From positions 1 through 64,000 of the forward strand of contig CACJZT010000002.1 in the NCBI GenBank assembly GCA_902598015.1: a stretch of DNA of 64,000 bases, in the 5' to 3' direction. This document shows positions 35,293-43,888 of this stretch, one piece after another. The DNA is from an uncultured Pelagibacteraceae bacterium. Lineage in GTDB: Bacteria; Pseudomonadota; Alphaproteobacteria; Pelagibacterales; Pelagibacteraceae. Numbering within the stretch: position 1 is the first letter of the stretch; each line of letters begins with the position of its first letter. The notes beneath the pieces were generated by a model. The model made no database searches. It had not been told where the DNA came from and saw nothing but the letters and a program-made list of their open reading frames with translations. The translations under genes were made by a program, and so were the position numbers.

Positions 35293-36474
35293 TTAAATTT
35301 TATTTTGCATGGAAAATTGAATTAAATCTATATTCTTTGATTTAAACCCAGCTTCACAATATGACAAATAAAAATGCCACATACGTTTAAATTTATTATC
35401 AAATCCATGTTTTGAAATCTCTTCCCATTTTTTTAGGAATTCATCTCTCCATATTTTTAAAGTATTGGAATAGTGAGAGCCATATGACTCGTATTTTTTA
35501 ATTTCTAAACCGTTGCTACTAGATAAATCATATAATTTTCTTTTTGATGGCAAAAAACCTCCAGGAAATATGTATTTTTGTATAAAGTCTTCTTTGGTTT
35601 TATATCTGTCAAATAAACTATCATCGATTGTTATCGCTTGTATCGCGGCCCTTCCATTCTCAGATAGATTTTTTTTAATACTTTTAAAATAATTGACTAA
35701 ATAATTTTGCCCAACCGCTTCTATCATTTCTATAGATGCGATAGAGTCATATTTGTCTTTTACATCTCTATAATCTTTAAAAAATATATTCACTTTTTCA
35801 TTCAATCCTTTTTCAAATATTCTTTTTTTTGAAAATTCAAATTGCTCTTTAGAAATTGTTATACAATCTAATTTTACATCGTAATTTTTACCCACATATT
35901 CAGCGAAGCCACCCCAACCACAGCCAATTTCTAAAATTTTATTTCCTACGTTTGGCTTTATTAATTCTGTAAGCTTTTTATATTTATTTAGTTGAGCAGA
36001 AAATAAATCGTCTTTTTGTTTTTCAAAAATTGCACTTGAATAAGTAAGTGAAGGATCCAACCATAATGAAAAGAAATCATTTCCTAAATCATAATGTTTT
36101 GAAATATTTTTCTTACTTCTACTCTTATTATTTTTTATGAAAATACTCTTTAATTTATTAATCATTGATAAATCAAAAATACCTGAAAATTTATAGACAA
36201 TTTTTATATTTTTAGCTGTTATTTCTATTAGATTAGTTAGATTATCTGTTTCAAATTCATTTCGCATGTATGCTTCTGCAAGTCCTACACTTCCCAATTT
36301 TATTATTTGAAGTGTTAAACCAGGTTTGTTAATTTTAATCTTTGCTCTTAATTGTTCACTCTCATTACCAAACTTATATATTTTGCTGTCATGATTTTGA
36401 ATTTCAAGAAATCCATGCTTTATTAGTTTTAAAGAATTAAATACGATTTTATCTGACAAAAGATTAAAATTCAT
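35293..36474 (-). CDS. cfa: Cyclopropane-fatty-acyl-phospholipid synthase family methyltransferase
   Basis: SAM-dependent transfer of a methylene or methyl group to an unsaturated acyl chain within membrane phospholipids. 393 residues, normal size. Signatures: YDLGNDFFSLWLDPSLTYS near residue 125, SAM loop LEIGCGWGGF near 178, and the C-terminal FYLSYCEAGF carrying the conserved Cys. It may make cyclopropane or, as described for homologues in Rhodobacter clusters of this composition, methylate lipids towards furan fatty acids. The two cannot be told apart here. Overlaps DUF1365 by 4 bases. Confidence 0.9.
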   Translation of the reverse strand: MNFNLLSDKIVFNSLKLIKHGFLEIQNHDSKIYKFGNESEQLRAKIKINKPGLTLQIIKLGSVGLAEAYMRNEFETDNLTNLIEITAKNIKIVYKFSGIFDLSMINKLKSIFIKNNKSRSKKNISKHYDLGNDFFSLWLDPSLTYSSAIFEKQKDDLFSAQLNKYKKLTELIKPNVGNKILEIGCGWGGFAEYVGKNYDVKLDCITISKEQFEFSKKRIFEKGLNEKVNIFFKDYRDVKDKYDSIASIEMIEAVGQNYLVNYFKSIKKNLSENGRAAIQAITIDDSLFDRYKTKEDFIQKYIFPGGFLPSKRKLYDLSSSNGLEIKKYESYGSHYSNTLKIWRDEFLKKWEEISKHGFDNKFKRMWHFYLSYCEAGFKSKNIDLIQFSMQNKI

Positions 36475-37238
36475 TTTTTTTCAAACGTAATATTATTTTT
36501 TATTTTTATGTTTTTTTTAACTAACTTAACTCCCTTTAACCATAATTTTAATGCTTCAAAATGAATTGCGGCAATAACTTTAAAGGTCATTAAAGGGTGA
36601 GAAATATAAGATATAAGCATATTTTTATTGTTAATTTCTTTTGCAACCCCATCTTGTGAAGCATATAACAATTTTCCTTCCTTATCACTTTGATCAATTA
36701 TTACGGATAACATTTTTTCAGGTTTGAGGATTCTAAAATTGTATTTACTTTTCATTTCAATAAATGGTGAAACGAAAAACTTCTTCTCGCAGCTATTTGT
36801 AATTATTTTTTCGTCGTTGACTTTAAATATATAAGTATGTTGCTCACCAAATGTATTTTTAACTTCATACAATATAGCTATAATTTTTGAATGATTATCA
36901 TAAACGAAAAAAATACTTAATGGATTAAATACGTAACCAAATATTCTAGGATAACAAAGCAATTTTACCTTTATGTTTTCAAATTGAATGTTGTTTGATT
37001 TTAAATTTTCTATTACCCAGGCTTTTAAATCACTACCATCTCTAGGTCCGTGATCTTTGTCATAAAAACTTAAAATATTAAAATTATTGTTAGAAAAAAT
37101 TTTAATTTTTTTTTGTATCAAATTAATTTCATCAAGATCTAAAAAGAGTGAGAAAACGTTGTATTTAAAAAAGTGATATTTTGGCTTAAATCTTTTATGA
37201 ATTACTTTACCTTCGTAAATATTGGAATTTTTAATCAT
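36471..37238 (-). CDS. DUF1365 family protein
   Basis: 255 residues. Family hallmarks: N-terminal YEGKVIHKRFKPKYHFF, YPRIFGYVFNPLSIFFVYD in the middle (seen as RIFGYVFNPLS) and EVKNTFGEQHTY. Function unproven; members are encoded together with an amine-oxidase-like flavoprotein and a CFA-like enzyme. Here it overlaps both neighbours (8 bases upstream, 4 downstream), a sign of tight co-translation. Confidence 0.88.
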   Translation of the reverse strand: MIKNSNIYEGKVIHKRFKPKYHFFKYNVFSLFLDLDEINLIQKKIKIFSNNNFNILSFYDKDHGPRDGSDLKAWVIENLKSNNIQFENIKVKLLCYPRIFGYVFNPLSIFFVYDNHSKIIAILYEVKNTFGEQHTYIFKVNDEKIITNSCEKKFFVSPFIEMKSKYNFRILKPEKMLSVIIDQSDKEGKLLYASQDGVAKEINNKNMLISYISHPLMTFKVIAAIHFEALKLWLKGVKLVKKNIKIKNNITFEKK

Positions 37239-38469
37239 TTAGGTTTTCAATCATATTAATTGATGATTTTATTCCATCTTCATGAAAACCGTAACCAAAA
37301 TAACTTCCACAAAACAATACATTTCTTTTATTTTGTATTTCTTTTAATAATTTTTGATTATTCAAAGCATCTTGATCAAAATAAGGATGGGTAAAAGTAA
37401 CTTTTTGTAGGATTTTTTTTTGATCTATTTCAAAAAAAGGATTTAAGGTTAAGAAAATATTTTTTTCTGTCTTCAGATTTTGTAATAAGTTCAACCAATA
37501 AGTTAATGATGTCTTACTAATATCTGATTTATCAACTGAGGAATTCCATGAAGACCAAACTTTTTTATTGTTTGGCATACATACATCGTCAGTATGTATT
37601 ACTGCTAGATTGGATTTATATTTAAAATTTGAAAGTATTTTTTTTTCATCCTCAGTCGGCTCACTCAAAATTTTCAATGCATCGTCCGCATGAGTAGCGA
37701 TGACAACTTTATCATAGTCAAAAAATTCGTTACTAGCACCGTAATATACTTGAACACCAATTTTATTTCTTTTTATCGAACTAATCTTATAATTTTTAAA
37801 ATATTCTCCACTTATTTGAGTTAATACTTTCTCTACATAAGTTCTACTTCTGTTGGTGACTGTGTACCATTGTGGTCTATTTTTTAATTTAAAAAGTCCA
37901 TGATTTTGAAAAAATTTTAAAAAAAATTTAATTGGCATTTGATTTGCTTCTACTGGGGGCATTGACCAGATAGCAGAAACCATTGGGATTAGATGAAAAT
38001 TAATAAAATTTTTTGACCATTTATTTTTTTCAAGAAATTCACCAAGAGTAATCTCTTCATTTAAACTTTTAATTTGATCACACTTTTTGTAGAAATTTAT
38101 AATATCAAAAAACATTTTTAAAAATTTTAAATTAAAAAGATTAGCTTTATTTGCAAAAATTCCGTTTAAACCTCTACCACAATATTCATAATTTGTATCT
38201 TTTACAGAAACAGAAAATGACATATCGCTTTTTTCAATTTCAATTTTTAATTCGTTAAAAAAATTTATGAGATTTGGATAAGTTTCATGATTAAAAACAA
38301 TAAAGCCAATATCTACAGGAACTTTTTTACCATTAATTAAAGTATCTAAAGTATATGAATGACCACCAAAATGATCTTCGCTTTCGAATAAATCAACATG
38401 ATGTTTTTTGGAAAGCTTTTGTGCTGCTGATAAACCAGAGATTCCTGATCCGATTACTGCAATTCGCAT
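37231..38469 (-). CDS. NAD/FAD-binding amine-oxidase-like protein of the CFA cluster
   Basis: 412 residues. Dinucleotide loop IGSGISGLSAAQKL at residues 5-18, then FESEDHFGGHSYT, a phytoene-desaturase/amine-oxidase type flavoprotein. Orthologues start the FAD-DUF1365-CFA-DUF3833 cluster in many proteobacteria, where the cluster is linked to photo-oxidative (singlet oxygen) response and, in Rhodobacter, unusual fatty acids. Here the gene begins only 5 bases after the gcvP stop on the same strand, so it may be read from the glycine-cleavage operon. Confidence 0.85.
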   Translation of the reverse strand: MRIAVIGSGISGLSAAQKLSKKHHVDLFESEDHFGGHSYTLDTLINGKKVPVDIGFIVFNHETYPNLINFFNELKIEIEKSDMSFSVSVKDTNYEYCGRGLNGIFANKANLFNLKFLKMFFDIINFYKKCDQIKSLNEEITLGEFLEKNKWSKNFINFHLIPMVSAIWSMPPVEANQMPIKFFLKFFQNHGLFKLKNRPQWYTVTNRSRTYVEKVLTQISGEYFKNYKISSIKRNKIGVQVYYGASNEFFDYDKVVIATHADDALKILSEPTEDEKKILSNFKYKSNLAVIHTDDVCMPNNKKVWSSWNSSVDKSDISKTSLTYWLNLLQNLKTEKNIFLTLNPFFEIDQKKILQKVTFTHPYFDQDALNNQKLLKEIQNKRNVLFCGSYFGYGFHEDGIKSSINMIENLND

Positions 38470-38474
38470 TAAGG

Positions 38475-41345
38475 CTATGCTGCGTCTTCTTTAAACTCAT
38501 CCATACTTGGACATGTGCAGAATATATTTTTATCTCCATAAACATTGTCTACTCGAGCAACTGGAGGCCAAAATTTATTTTGTTTTAGAAAACTTGCAGG
38601 ATATGCTGCTTCTTGTCTTGAATATTTATGTTCCCATACATCTGATGATAATTCTGTATCAGTGTGAGGAGCATTTTTAATTGGATTATCAATTTTATCA
38701 AATTCACCTGATTTAATTTTTTCAATTTCTTGTTTAATCTTAATTAAAGTGTCACAAAATCTGTCTATTTCTGACAAGCCTTCACTTTCAGTTGGCTCTA
38801 TCATCATAGTGCCAGCAACAGGCCATGACATAGTTGGTGCGTGAAATCCAAAATCTATCATTCTTTTAGCAATATCTTCTTCTGTTACCCCTGTTTCAGA
38901 TTTAATATTTCTAATATCAATTATGCACTCATGTGCAACATTGCCATTTGCACCTTTGTACAAAATCGGAAAGTGATCTTTTAGTCTGTGGGCAATATAA
39001 TTTGCGTTTAAAATTGCAACTTGAGTAGCAAGCTTTAATCCTGCTGACCCCATCATTTTAATATACATCCAAGAGATTGATAGAATACTTGAGCTGCCCC
39101 AAGGAGCTGCTGATACTGCTCCAATTCCACTTGTTGGTCCACAATCTTTTATTACTGGATGATTAGGCAGATAAACTTGTAAATGTTTTTTACAAGCTAT
39201 AGGTCCCATTCCAGGTCCGCCACCACCGTGAGGAATACAAAATGTTTTATGCAGATTAATATGACAAACATCTGGACCAAAATTTCCAGGCTTTGCAACT
39301 CCAACAAGGGCATTTAAATTTGCTCCATCCATATAGACCTGTCCACCATGTTTATGAACTAACTCACAAATATCAGTTATTTTTTCCTCAAATACTCCAT
39401 GGGTAGATGGGTAAGTTACCATTAAAGCTGCAAGATTTTCTGAATGTTGCTCTACTTTTTTCTTTAAATCATCGAAATCTACATTTCCCTCTTTATCACA
39501 ATTAACAACAACGACTTTCATTCCAACCATTTGTGCGCTTGCTGGATTTGTACCATGTGCCGAACTTGGGATTAAACATATATTACGATGAGCATCATCT
39601 CTATCTAAGTGGTACTTTCTTATAACCATTAGACCTGCATATTCTCCTTGAGCGCCTGCATTAGGTTGTAGAGAAACACCGGAAAAACCTGTTATAGATC
39701 TTAACCAATTTTTTAAATCAGTAAACAAATCTCTAAAACCTTCCATTTGTTCAACTGGAACAAAAGGATGAGGTTCTGCAAATTCTTTCCAAGAAATCGG
39801 GATCATTTCAGCGGCAGCATTTAACTTCATTGTGCACGAACCAAGTGCTATCATAGTTCTATTTAATGCTATATCCTTATCCTCTAGCTTTTTAAGATAT
39901 CTAAGCATTTCAGTTTCTGAATGATATAAGTTAAAAATTGGATGCTCTAAATATTTTGAAGTTCTTAATAAATTTTTTGGTAAATTAGGTAATTTAACTG
40001 AAGGATCCTCTTTTTTTATTGATTCTGCAGCATTAAAAATTTTTAATAATTGATTTACTCTATAAACGTTTTTTCTTTCATCGAAAGAGACAGAAAGCAT
40101 TTCAGAATTTACTTTTCGTATATTAACTTTCTGATTTAGAGCATTTTTATAAATTTGATCAGTCTTTTCTTTGGTAATAATTGTAACAGTATCAAAAAAA
40201 TAATCAGAATAAATTTCATAACCTGACTGTTTTATTTTATCAGCAAAACTTTTTGCTAATTGAGAAACTCTTTCAGAAATATTTTTAATTCCATCTGGGC
40301 CATGATAAATAGCATATGCTGCTGAAACAATTGCTAATAAAGCTTGTGCAGTACAAATATTGCTTGTCGCCTTATCTCTTCTGATGTGTTGCTCTCTAGT
40401 CTGTAAAGATAATCTATATGCCTTGTTACCATGTCTATCAACCGACACACCAACAATTCTACCAGGCATCGATCTTTTATACTCGTCTTTAGTTGCAAAA
40501 AATGCTGCATGTGGACCTCCATACCCCATTGGTATTCCAAATCGCTGAGAGCTCCCAACAGCTATATCAGCACCAAGTTCTCTTGGTGTTTTTAATTTTG
40601 CTAATGCTAATAAATCACAAGCTAATACAGCCTTACCGTTTTTTTTATGAATTTTGCTAATTGCTTCACTAGGATCTTTAATATCTCCTAAAGTTCCAGG
40701 ATATTGTAAAATTCCACAAACTAAATTCTCTTTTAATTGATCTAAAACTTCATCTTCTTTTCCAACTAAAACTTTTAAACCCATTGGTTCGGCTCTAGTT
40801 TGAATTACATTTATTGTTTGAGGATGGCAATCCTCAGACACAAAAACTAAATTACTATCTTTTTTATTTAATCTATGACTAAGACCCATGGCTTCTGCTG
40901 CTGCTGTGCCTTCATCCAATAAAGAAGCATTAGCGATATCCATTCCAGTAAAATCAACAATCATTTGTTGAAAGTTTAATAACATCTCAAGTCTTCCTTG
41001 AGCTACTTCAGGCTGATAAGGTGTATATGATGTATACCAACCTGGATTTTCTAAAATATTTCTTAAAATTACATATGGCGTATATGTTCCATAATAACCC
41101 ATTCCAATAAAATTTGAGTAAACATGATTTTTTTTTGAAATTGCTCTTAATTTTCTTAACGCCTCATATTCCGAATTAGATTCTCCGATATTAAGCTCAC
41201 CTTTAAACATTATTTTTTCTGGAACAGTGTTATTCATTAAATCATCTATTGATTGATAATTTAATTCTTTTAACATTTTTGATTGGTCTTCTTTAGAAGG
41301 TCCAATGTGTCTTTTTATAAAATCTTTTTCTGAATTTGGTAACAT
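38475..41345 (-). CDS. gcvP: Glycine dehydrogenase (decarboxylating), P protein
   Basis: PLP-dependent decarboxylation of glycine, passing the aminomethyl group to lipoyl-GcvH. 956 residues: a single fused chain, unlike the split GcvPA/GcvPB form. N-terminal FIKRHIGPS, PLP-lysine motif HINLHKTFCIPHGGGGPG near residue 700. TAATG overlap with gcvH, then gcvT upstream. Under the glycine riboswitch at 42841-42978. Together with gcvL elsewhere it yields CO2, NH3 and methylene-THF. Confidence 0.97.
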   Translation of the reverse strand: MLPNSEKDFIKRHIGPSKEDQSKMLKELNYQSIDDLMNNTVPEKIMFKGELNIGESNSEYEALRKLRAISKKNHVYSNFIGMGYYGTYTPYVILRNILENPGWYTSYTPYQPEVAQGRLEMLLNFQQMIVDFTGMDIANASLLDEGTAAAEAMGLSHRLNKKDSNLVFVSEDCHPQTINVIQTRAEPMGLKVLVGKEDEVLDQLKENLVCGILQYPGTLGDIKDPSEAISKIHKKNGKAVLACDLLALAKLKTPRELGADIAVGSSQRFGIPMGYGGPHAAFFATKDEYKRSMPGRIVGVSVDRHGNKAYRLSLQTREQHIRRDKATSNICTAQALLAIVSAAYAIYHGPDGIKNISERVSQLAKSFADKIKQSGYEIYSDYFFDTVTIITKEKTDQIYKNALNQKVNIRKVNSEMLSVSFDERKNVYRVNQLLKIFNAAESIKKEDPSVKLPNLPKNLLRTSKYLEHPIFNLYHSETEMLRYLKKLEDKDIALNRTMIALGSCTMKLNAAAEMIPISWKEFAEPHPFVPVEQMEGFRDLFTDLKNWLRSITGFSGVSLQPNAGAQGEYAGLMVIRKYHLDRDDAHRNICLIPSSAHGTNPASAQMVGMKVVVVNCDKEGNVDFDDLKKKVEQHSENLAALMVTYPSTHGVFEEKITDICELVHKHGGQVYMDGANLNALVGVAKPGNFGPDVCHINLHKTFCIPHGGGGPGMGPIACKKHLQVYLPNHPVIKDCGPTSGIGAVSAAPWGSSSILSISWMYIKMMGSAGLKLATQVAILNANYIAHRLKDHFPILYKGANGNVAHECIIDIRNIKSETGVTEEDIAKRMIDFGFHAPTMSWPVAGTMMIEPTESEGLSEIDRFCDTLIKIKQEIEKIKSGEFDKIDNPIKNAPHTDTELSSDVWEHKYSRQEAAYPASFLKQNKFWPPVARVDNVYGDKNIFCTCPSMDEFKEDAA

Positions 41346-41725
41346 TATGCTGATGTCTCCTTTGCAAATTTTTCATATTCTTCTTTACTCATAAGACTAT
41401 CCATTTCAGATTTGTCTTTTATTTTAAGTTTAAAAAACCATGCAGACTCTTCTGGGTCTTCATTTATTTTTGATGGATCATCAACTATCATTTGATTTGT
41501 ATCTATAACTTCTCCACTAACAGGAGTGTAAACATCACTAGCAGCTTTCGTTGACTCAACCACTCCAGCAGTTCCATCTTTATCGACATTTGAACCTTTC
41601 TCTGGGAGTTCAGCAAATACTATATCCCCAAGCATTTCTGTTGCATGCTTGGTTATTCCAATTGTAGCTTCTTCTCCATCTAGTTTAATCCACTCATGTT
41701 CTTTTGAATATTTAACTTCAGACAT
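41345..41725 (-). CDS. gcvH: Glycine cleavage system H protein
   Basis: Lipoylated shuttle that carries the aminomethyl intermediate between P, T and L proteins. 126 residues. Lipoyl-lysine is Lys60 in [10 protein letters not shown]-terminal YSKEHEWIK is typical. Overlaps gcvT by 8 bases and gcvP by 1 base, so the three are probably co-translated. Confidence 0.97.
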   Translation of the reverse strand: MSEVKYSKEHEWIKLDGEEATIGITKHATEMLGDIVFAELPEKGSNVDKDGTAGVVESTKAASDVYTPVSGEVIDTNQMIVDDPSKINEDPEESAWFFKLKIKDKSEMDSLMSKEEYEKFAKETSA

Positions 41726-42824
41726 TAATTTCCCCTTTTACGTAATTTTTTTTATAAAACGGTAAGTTACAAATATTTGCGGGAATTTTTTTTCCTCTAA
41801 CTTCAAGAAATATTTTTGTATTTACAGTTGAATAACTATTATCGACATATCCCATTGCTATTGGATGTTCAACGCTTGGTCCAAATGTGCCACTTGTTAC
41901 TTTCCCAATTTCTTGATTTTTATCATTGTAAATTTTGGTATTTCCTCTAGCAATTACTTTGCTGTCTGGTTTTATGCCAACTCTCAATTTTTTTACTCCG
42001 CTTTGAAATTGGTTTTTTAAAACTTCTGATCCAACAAATTCAGTCTCAATTCTGCTCTTAGGTATAGCCCATTTTAGATTAGCTTCGATAGGACTTGTAT
42101 CGTTGTCTAAATCATTTCCATACAAGCAGAGTCCAGCTTCCATTCTTAATGTATCTCTTGCTCCTAAACCAATCAATTTAGATCCATTTTCTATCAAACT
42201 TTCTACAAAAGTTTCAGCATCACTATTTTTTATAGAAATTTCAAATCCATCCTCACCAGTATATCCTGATCTAGTTATGTATACTTTTTCATTTTTATAG
42301 ACATGGTTGTTTCCATTCATAAATTTTAGACTGTCACAACCAGGTATAACTTTATTTAAAACATTTTTTGCTTCAGGGCCCTGCAATGCAATTAATGACA
42401 ATGACTCGTCAAGATTTAATTTATATTGATTATCAAGTTTAGATTTTATTACTTCATAATCATTATACTTGCATGCAGCATTCAAGATAATTAAAAATCC
42501 ATCAGATGTTTTGGTAATTATCAGATCGTCCTGAATTCCTCCTTTGTTATTCATTAAAAATGAATACTTACTTTGATTAGTTTTCAATTTTTTCAAATCC
42601 GCAGGAAAAATCTTTTCAAGATCATTTGTAAGATCATCACCACCCGATATAAATAATTGACCCATATGAGAAACATCAAAAATACCAGAGTGTGAACGTG
42701 TGTATTTATGCTCTTGTATAATTCCATCTTTATATTGGATGGGCATTTGATATCCAGCAAACTCTACAAGCTTTGCGCCGTACTTAATGTGGAGATTATT
42801 TAACGATGTTTTTTTTATATTCAT
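41718..42824 (-). CDS. gcvT: Aminomethyltransferase, glycine cleavage T protein
   Basis: Moves the C1 unit from aminomethyl-GcvH to tetrahydrofolate, releasing ammonia. 368 residues. N-terminal [13 protein letters not shown] and [11 protein letters not shown] are the family hallmarks; [11 protein letters not shown] lies mid-protein. First gene of gcvTHP, with no strong Shine-Dalgarno: AGAG at 42833-42830 is the nearest. Its start codon lies in a 12-base segment complementary to the riboswitch linker (see the separate entry), which suggests translational control. Confidence 0.97.
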   Translation of the reverse strand: MNIKKTSLNNLHIKYGAKLVEFAGYQMPIQYKDGIIQEHKYTRSHSGIFDVSHMGQLFISGGDDLTNDLEKIFPADLKKLKTNQSKYSFLMNNKGGIQDDLIITKTSDGFLIILNAACKYNDYEVIKSKLDNQYKLNLDESLSLIALQGPEAKNVLNKVIPGCDSLKFMNGNNHVYKNEKVYITRSGYTGEDGFEISIKNSDAETFVESLIENGSKLIGLGARDTLRMEAGLCLYGNDLDNDTSPIEANLKWAIPKSRIETEFVGSEVLKNQFQSGVKKLRVGIKPDSKVIARGNTKIYNDKNQEIGKVTSGTFGPSVEHPIAMGYVDNSYSTVNTKIFLEVRGKKIPANICNLPFYKKNYVKGEINV

Positions 42825-42908
42825 ATTAACTCTATATGCCCCCTCTGTCTTTTTGCCTGAGAGATTTGCTCCTTCGGCGAGAATTATTCTCTTTCCAGAG
42901 TTAATATG
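42822..42908 (-). promoter_or_regulatory. Predicted anti-start helix of the gcvT riboswitch
   Basis: CATATTAACTCT (minus strand 42908-42897) and AGAGTTAATATG (42833-42822) are perfect reverse complements. The second contains the AGAG element and the ATG of gcvT. The first spans the linker between the aptamers plus CTCT of the aptamer-2 P1 stem. Pairing would hide the start codon and is incompatible with P1, which uses the same CTCT with CAGAG at 42847-42843. Pairing is seen; regulation is inferred. Confidence 0.6.
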
Positions 42909-42978
42909 TACGGTCCATTTGCCTGAGAGTTTCCGGGGTGGTTGCTCCTTCGGCGCTACAAAAGTAGTCTCTCCCGTA
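42841..42978 (-). promoter_or_regulatory. Tandem glycine riboswitch (two aptamers)
   Basis: Two glycine aptamers read on the minus strand. Each has the conserved core GCCGAAGGAGCAA (42954-42942 and 42878-42866) and CTCTCAGGC (42929-42921 and 42863-42855). Aptamer 1 is closed by P1 TACGG/CCGTA (42978-42974 with 42913-42909). Aptamer 2 is closed by CTCTG/CAGAG (42900-42896 with 42847-42843). They are joined by 8 bases. It controls gcvTHP; the class is known to activate glycine cleavage when glycine is plentiful. No intrinsic terminator is seen, so control is probably translational. Confidence 0.93.
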
Positions 42979-42984
42979 TAAATT

Positions 42985-42993
42985 CTTATAACA
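42985..42993 (-). promoter_or_regulatory. Extended -10 promoter of the gcvTHP riboswitch transcript
   Basis: On the minus strand TGTTATAAG (42993-42985) resembles an extended -10 (TGnTATAAT, one mismatch). No good -35 is seen. The predicted start, around 42978, coincides with the first base pair of aptamer 1, so the transcript would begin directly with the riboswitch. Confidence 0.5.
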
Positions 42994-43015
42994 TAACTAA
43001 TATAAATTTATAGCT

Positions 43016-43888
43016 CTAATTTGTTGCACTTTTTTTTTTCATAAGTGAAAGAAATTGTATTAAAACTGCAAATATTACTATTAAACCACCAATTAAAACG
43101 CTGGTTGGAGGATTTTCATTTATAAACATCCACGCCCAAAAAGGTCCTAAAACTGCCTCTGATAACATTATGATTCCAACTAAGGCTGAAGGTGTAGATC
43201 TTGCACCGATTGTAATAAAAATAAAACCAAAACCAAGTTGGAAAAAACCAGCTAAAAATCCCAAAAAAATGTCATTTAAAGATATAAAGATCGTTTTAGA
43301 CATAAAATATCCAATGATCAAAGCAATAACACCTGCAATAAATTGTAATGGAACCATATCTACACTTGGAAATTTTCTAACTATTAAAATTAATGTTGCG
43401 AATGATATTGGCATAATAAAAGCAGCAATATTTCCACTCATTTGTCCAATTGTTAATGAGCTTCCAACCATCAAAATTATTCCTGAAATTGCTAAAACTA
43501 TAGAAGTTAATGTTATTAAGTTTATTTTTTCTTTTAAAAATATATATCCAAAGATTGCTAAAAATAATGTTTGGGTTTGAATTATAAAATTAGTATTTGC
43601 TACAGTAGTATTATACATCGCAAAAACATAACTACTAAAGCCACAGGCAAGTATAATGCCTCCAATAAGACCAGGGATTCCAGATTTATTAAATGCCGAA
43701 ATAAAATTTTGCTTATAACTAATAATTAGAAAGATCAGAACTACAATTATAAAAAAAACTGATCTCCAAAATAGAATCTGCCATAGAGTGGAGCCTTCGA
43801 AAGATTTGACTATCAACCCTCCAAAACTTAAACTGAAAGCACCAAAAAAAATCAAAAGCGGTCCTGGTAATTTTGTAATTAAATTCAT
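43016..43888 (-). CDS. DMT/EamA family transporter
   Basis: 290-residue transporter with ten predicted helices in two EamA repeats (FGYIFLKEKINL closes repeat one; a second AxxxSEAVLGPFWAW pattern is near residue 250). It overlaps the pxpC stop by 4 bases (ATGA), so it is co-translated with the 5-oxoprolinase genes. A role in moving 5-oxoproline, glutamate or a related compound is an attractive but unproven guess. The gcv promoter lies immediately downstream of its stop. Confidence 0.82.
   Translation of the reverse strand: MNLITKLPGPLLIFFGAFSLSFGGLIVKSFEGSTLWQILFWRSVFFIIVVLIFLIISYKQNFISAFNKSGIPGLIGGIILACGFSSYVFAMYNTTVANTNFIIQTQTLFLAIFGYIFLKEKINLITLTSIVLAISGIILMVGSSLTIGQMSGNIAAFIMPISFATLILIVRKFPSVDMVPLQFIAGVIALIIGYFMSKTIFISLNDIFLGFLAGFFQLGFGFIFITIGARSTPSALVGIIMLSEAVLGPFWAWMFINENPPTSVLIGGLIVIFAVLIQFLSLMKKKSATN

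Noticed and set aside
43170-43580. 136-codon open frame on the plus strand opposite the EamA transporter gene
   Set aside because: It is the antisense of a clear transporter gene, begins with no ribosome site and has Ile/Lys-rich composition mirroring the coding strand. Not a gene.
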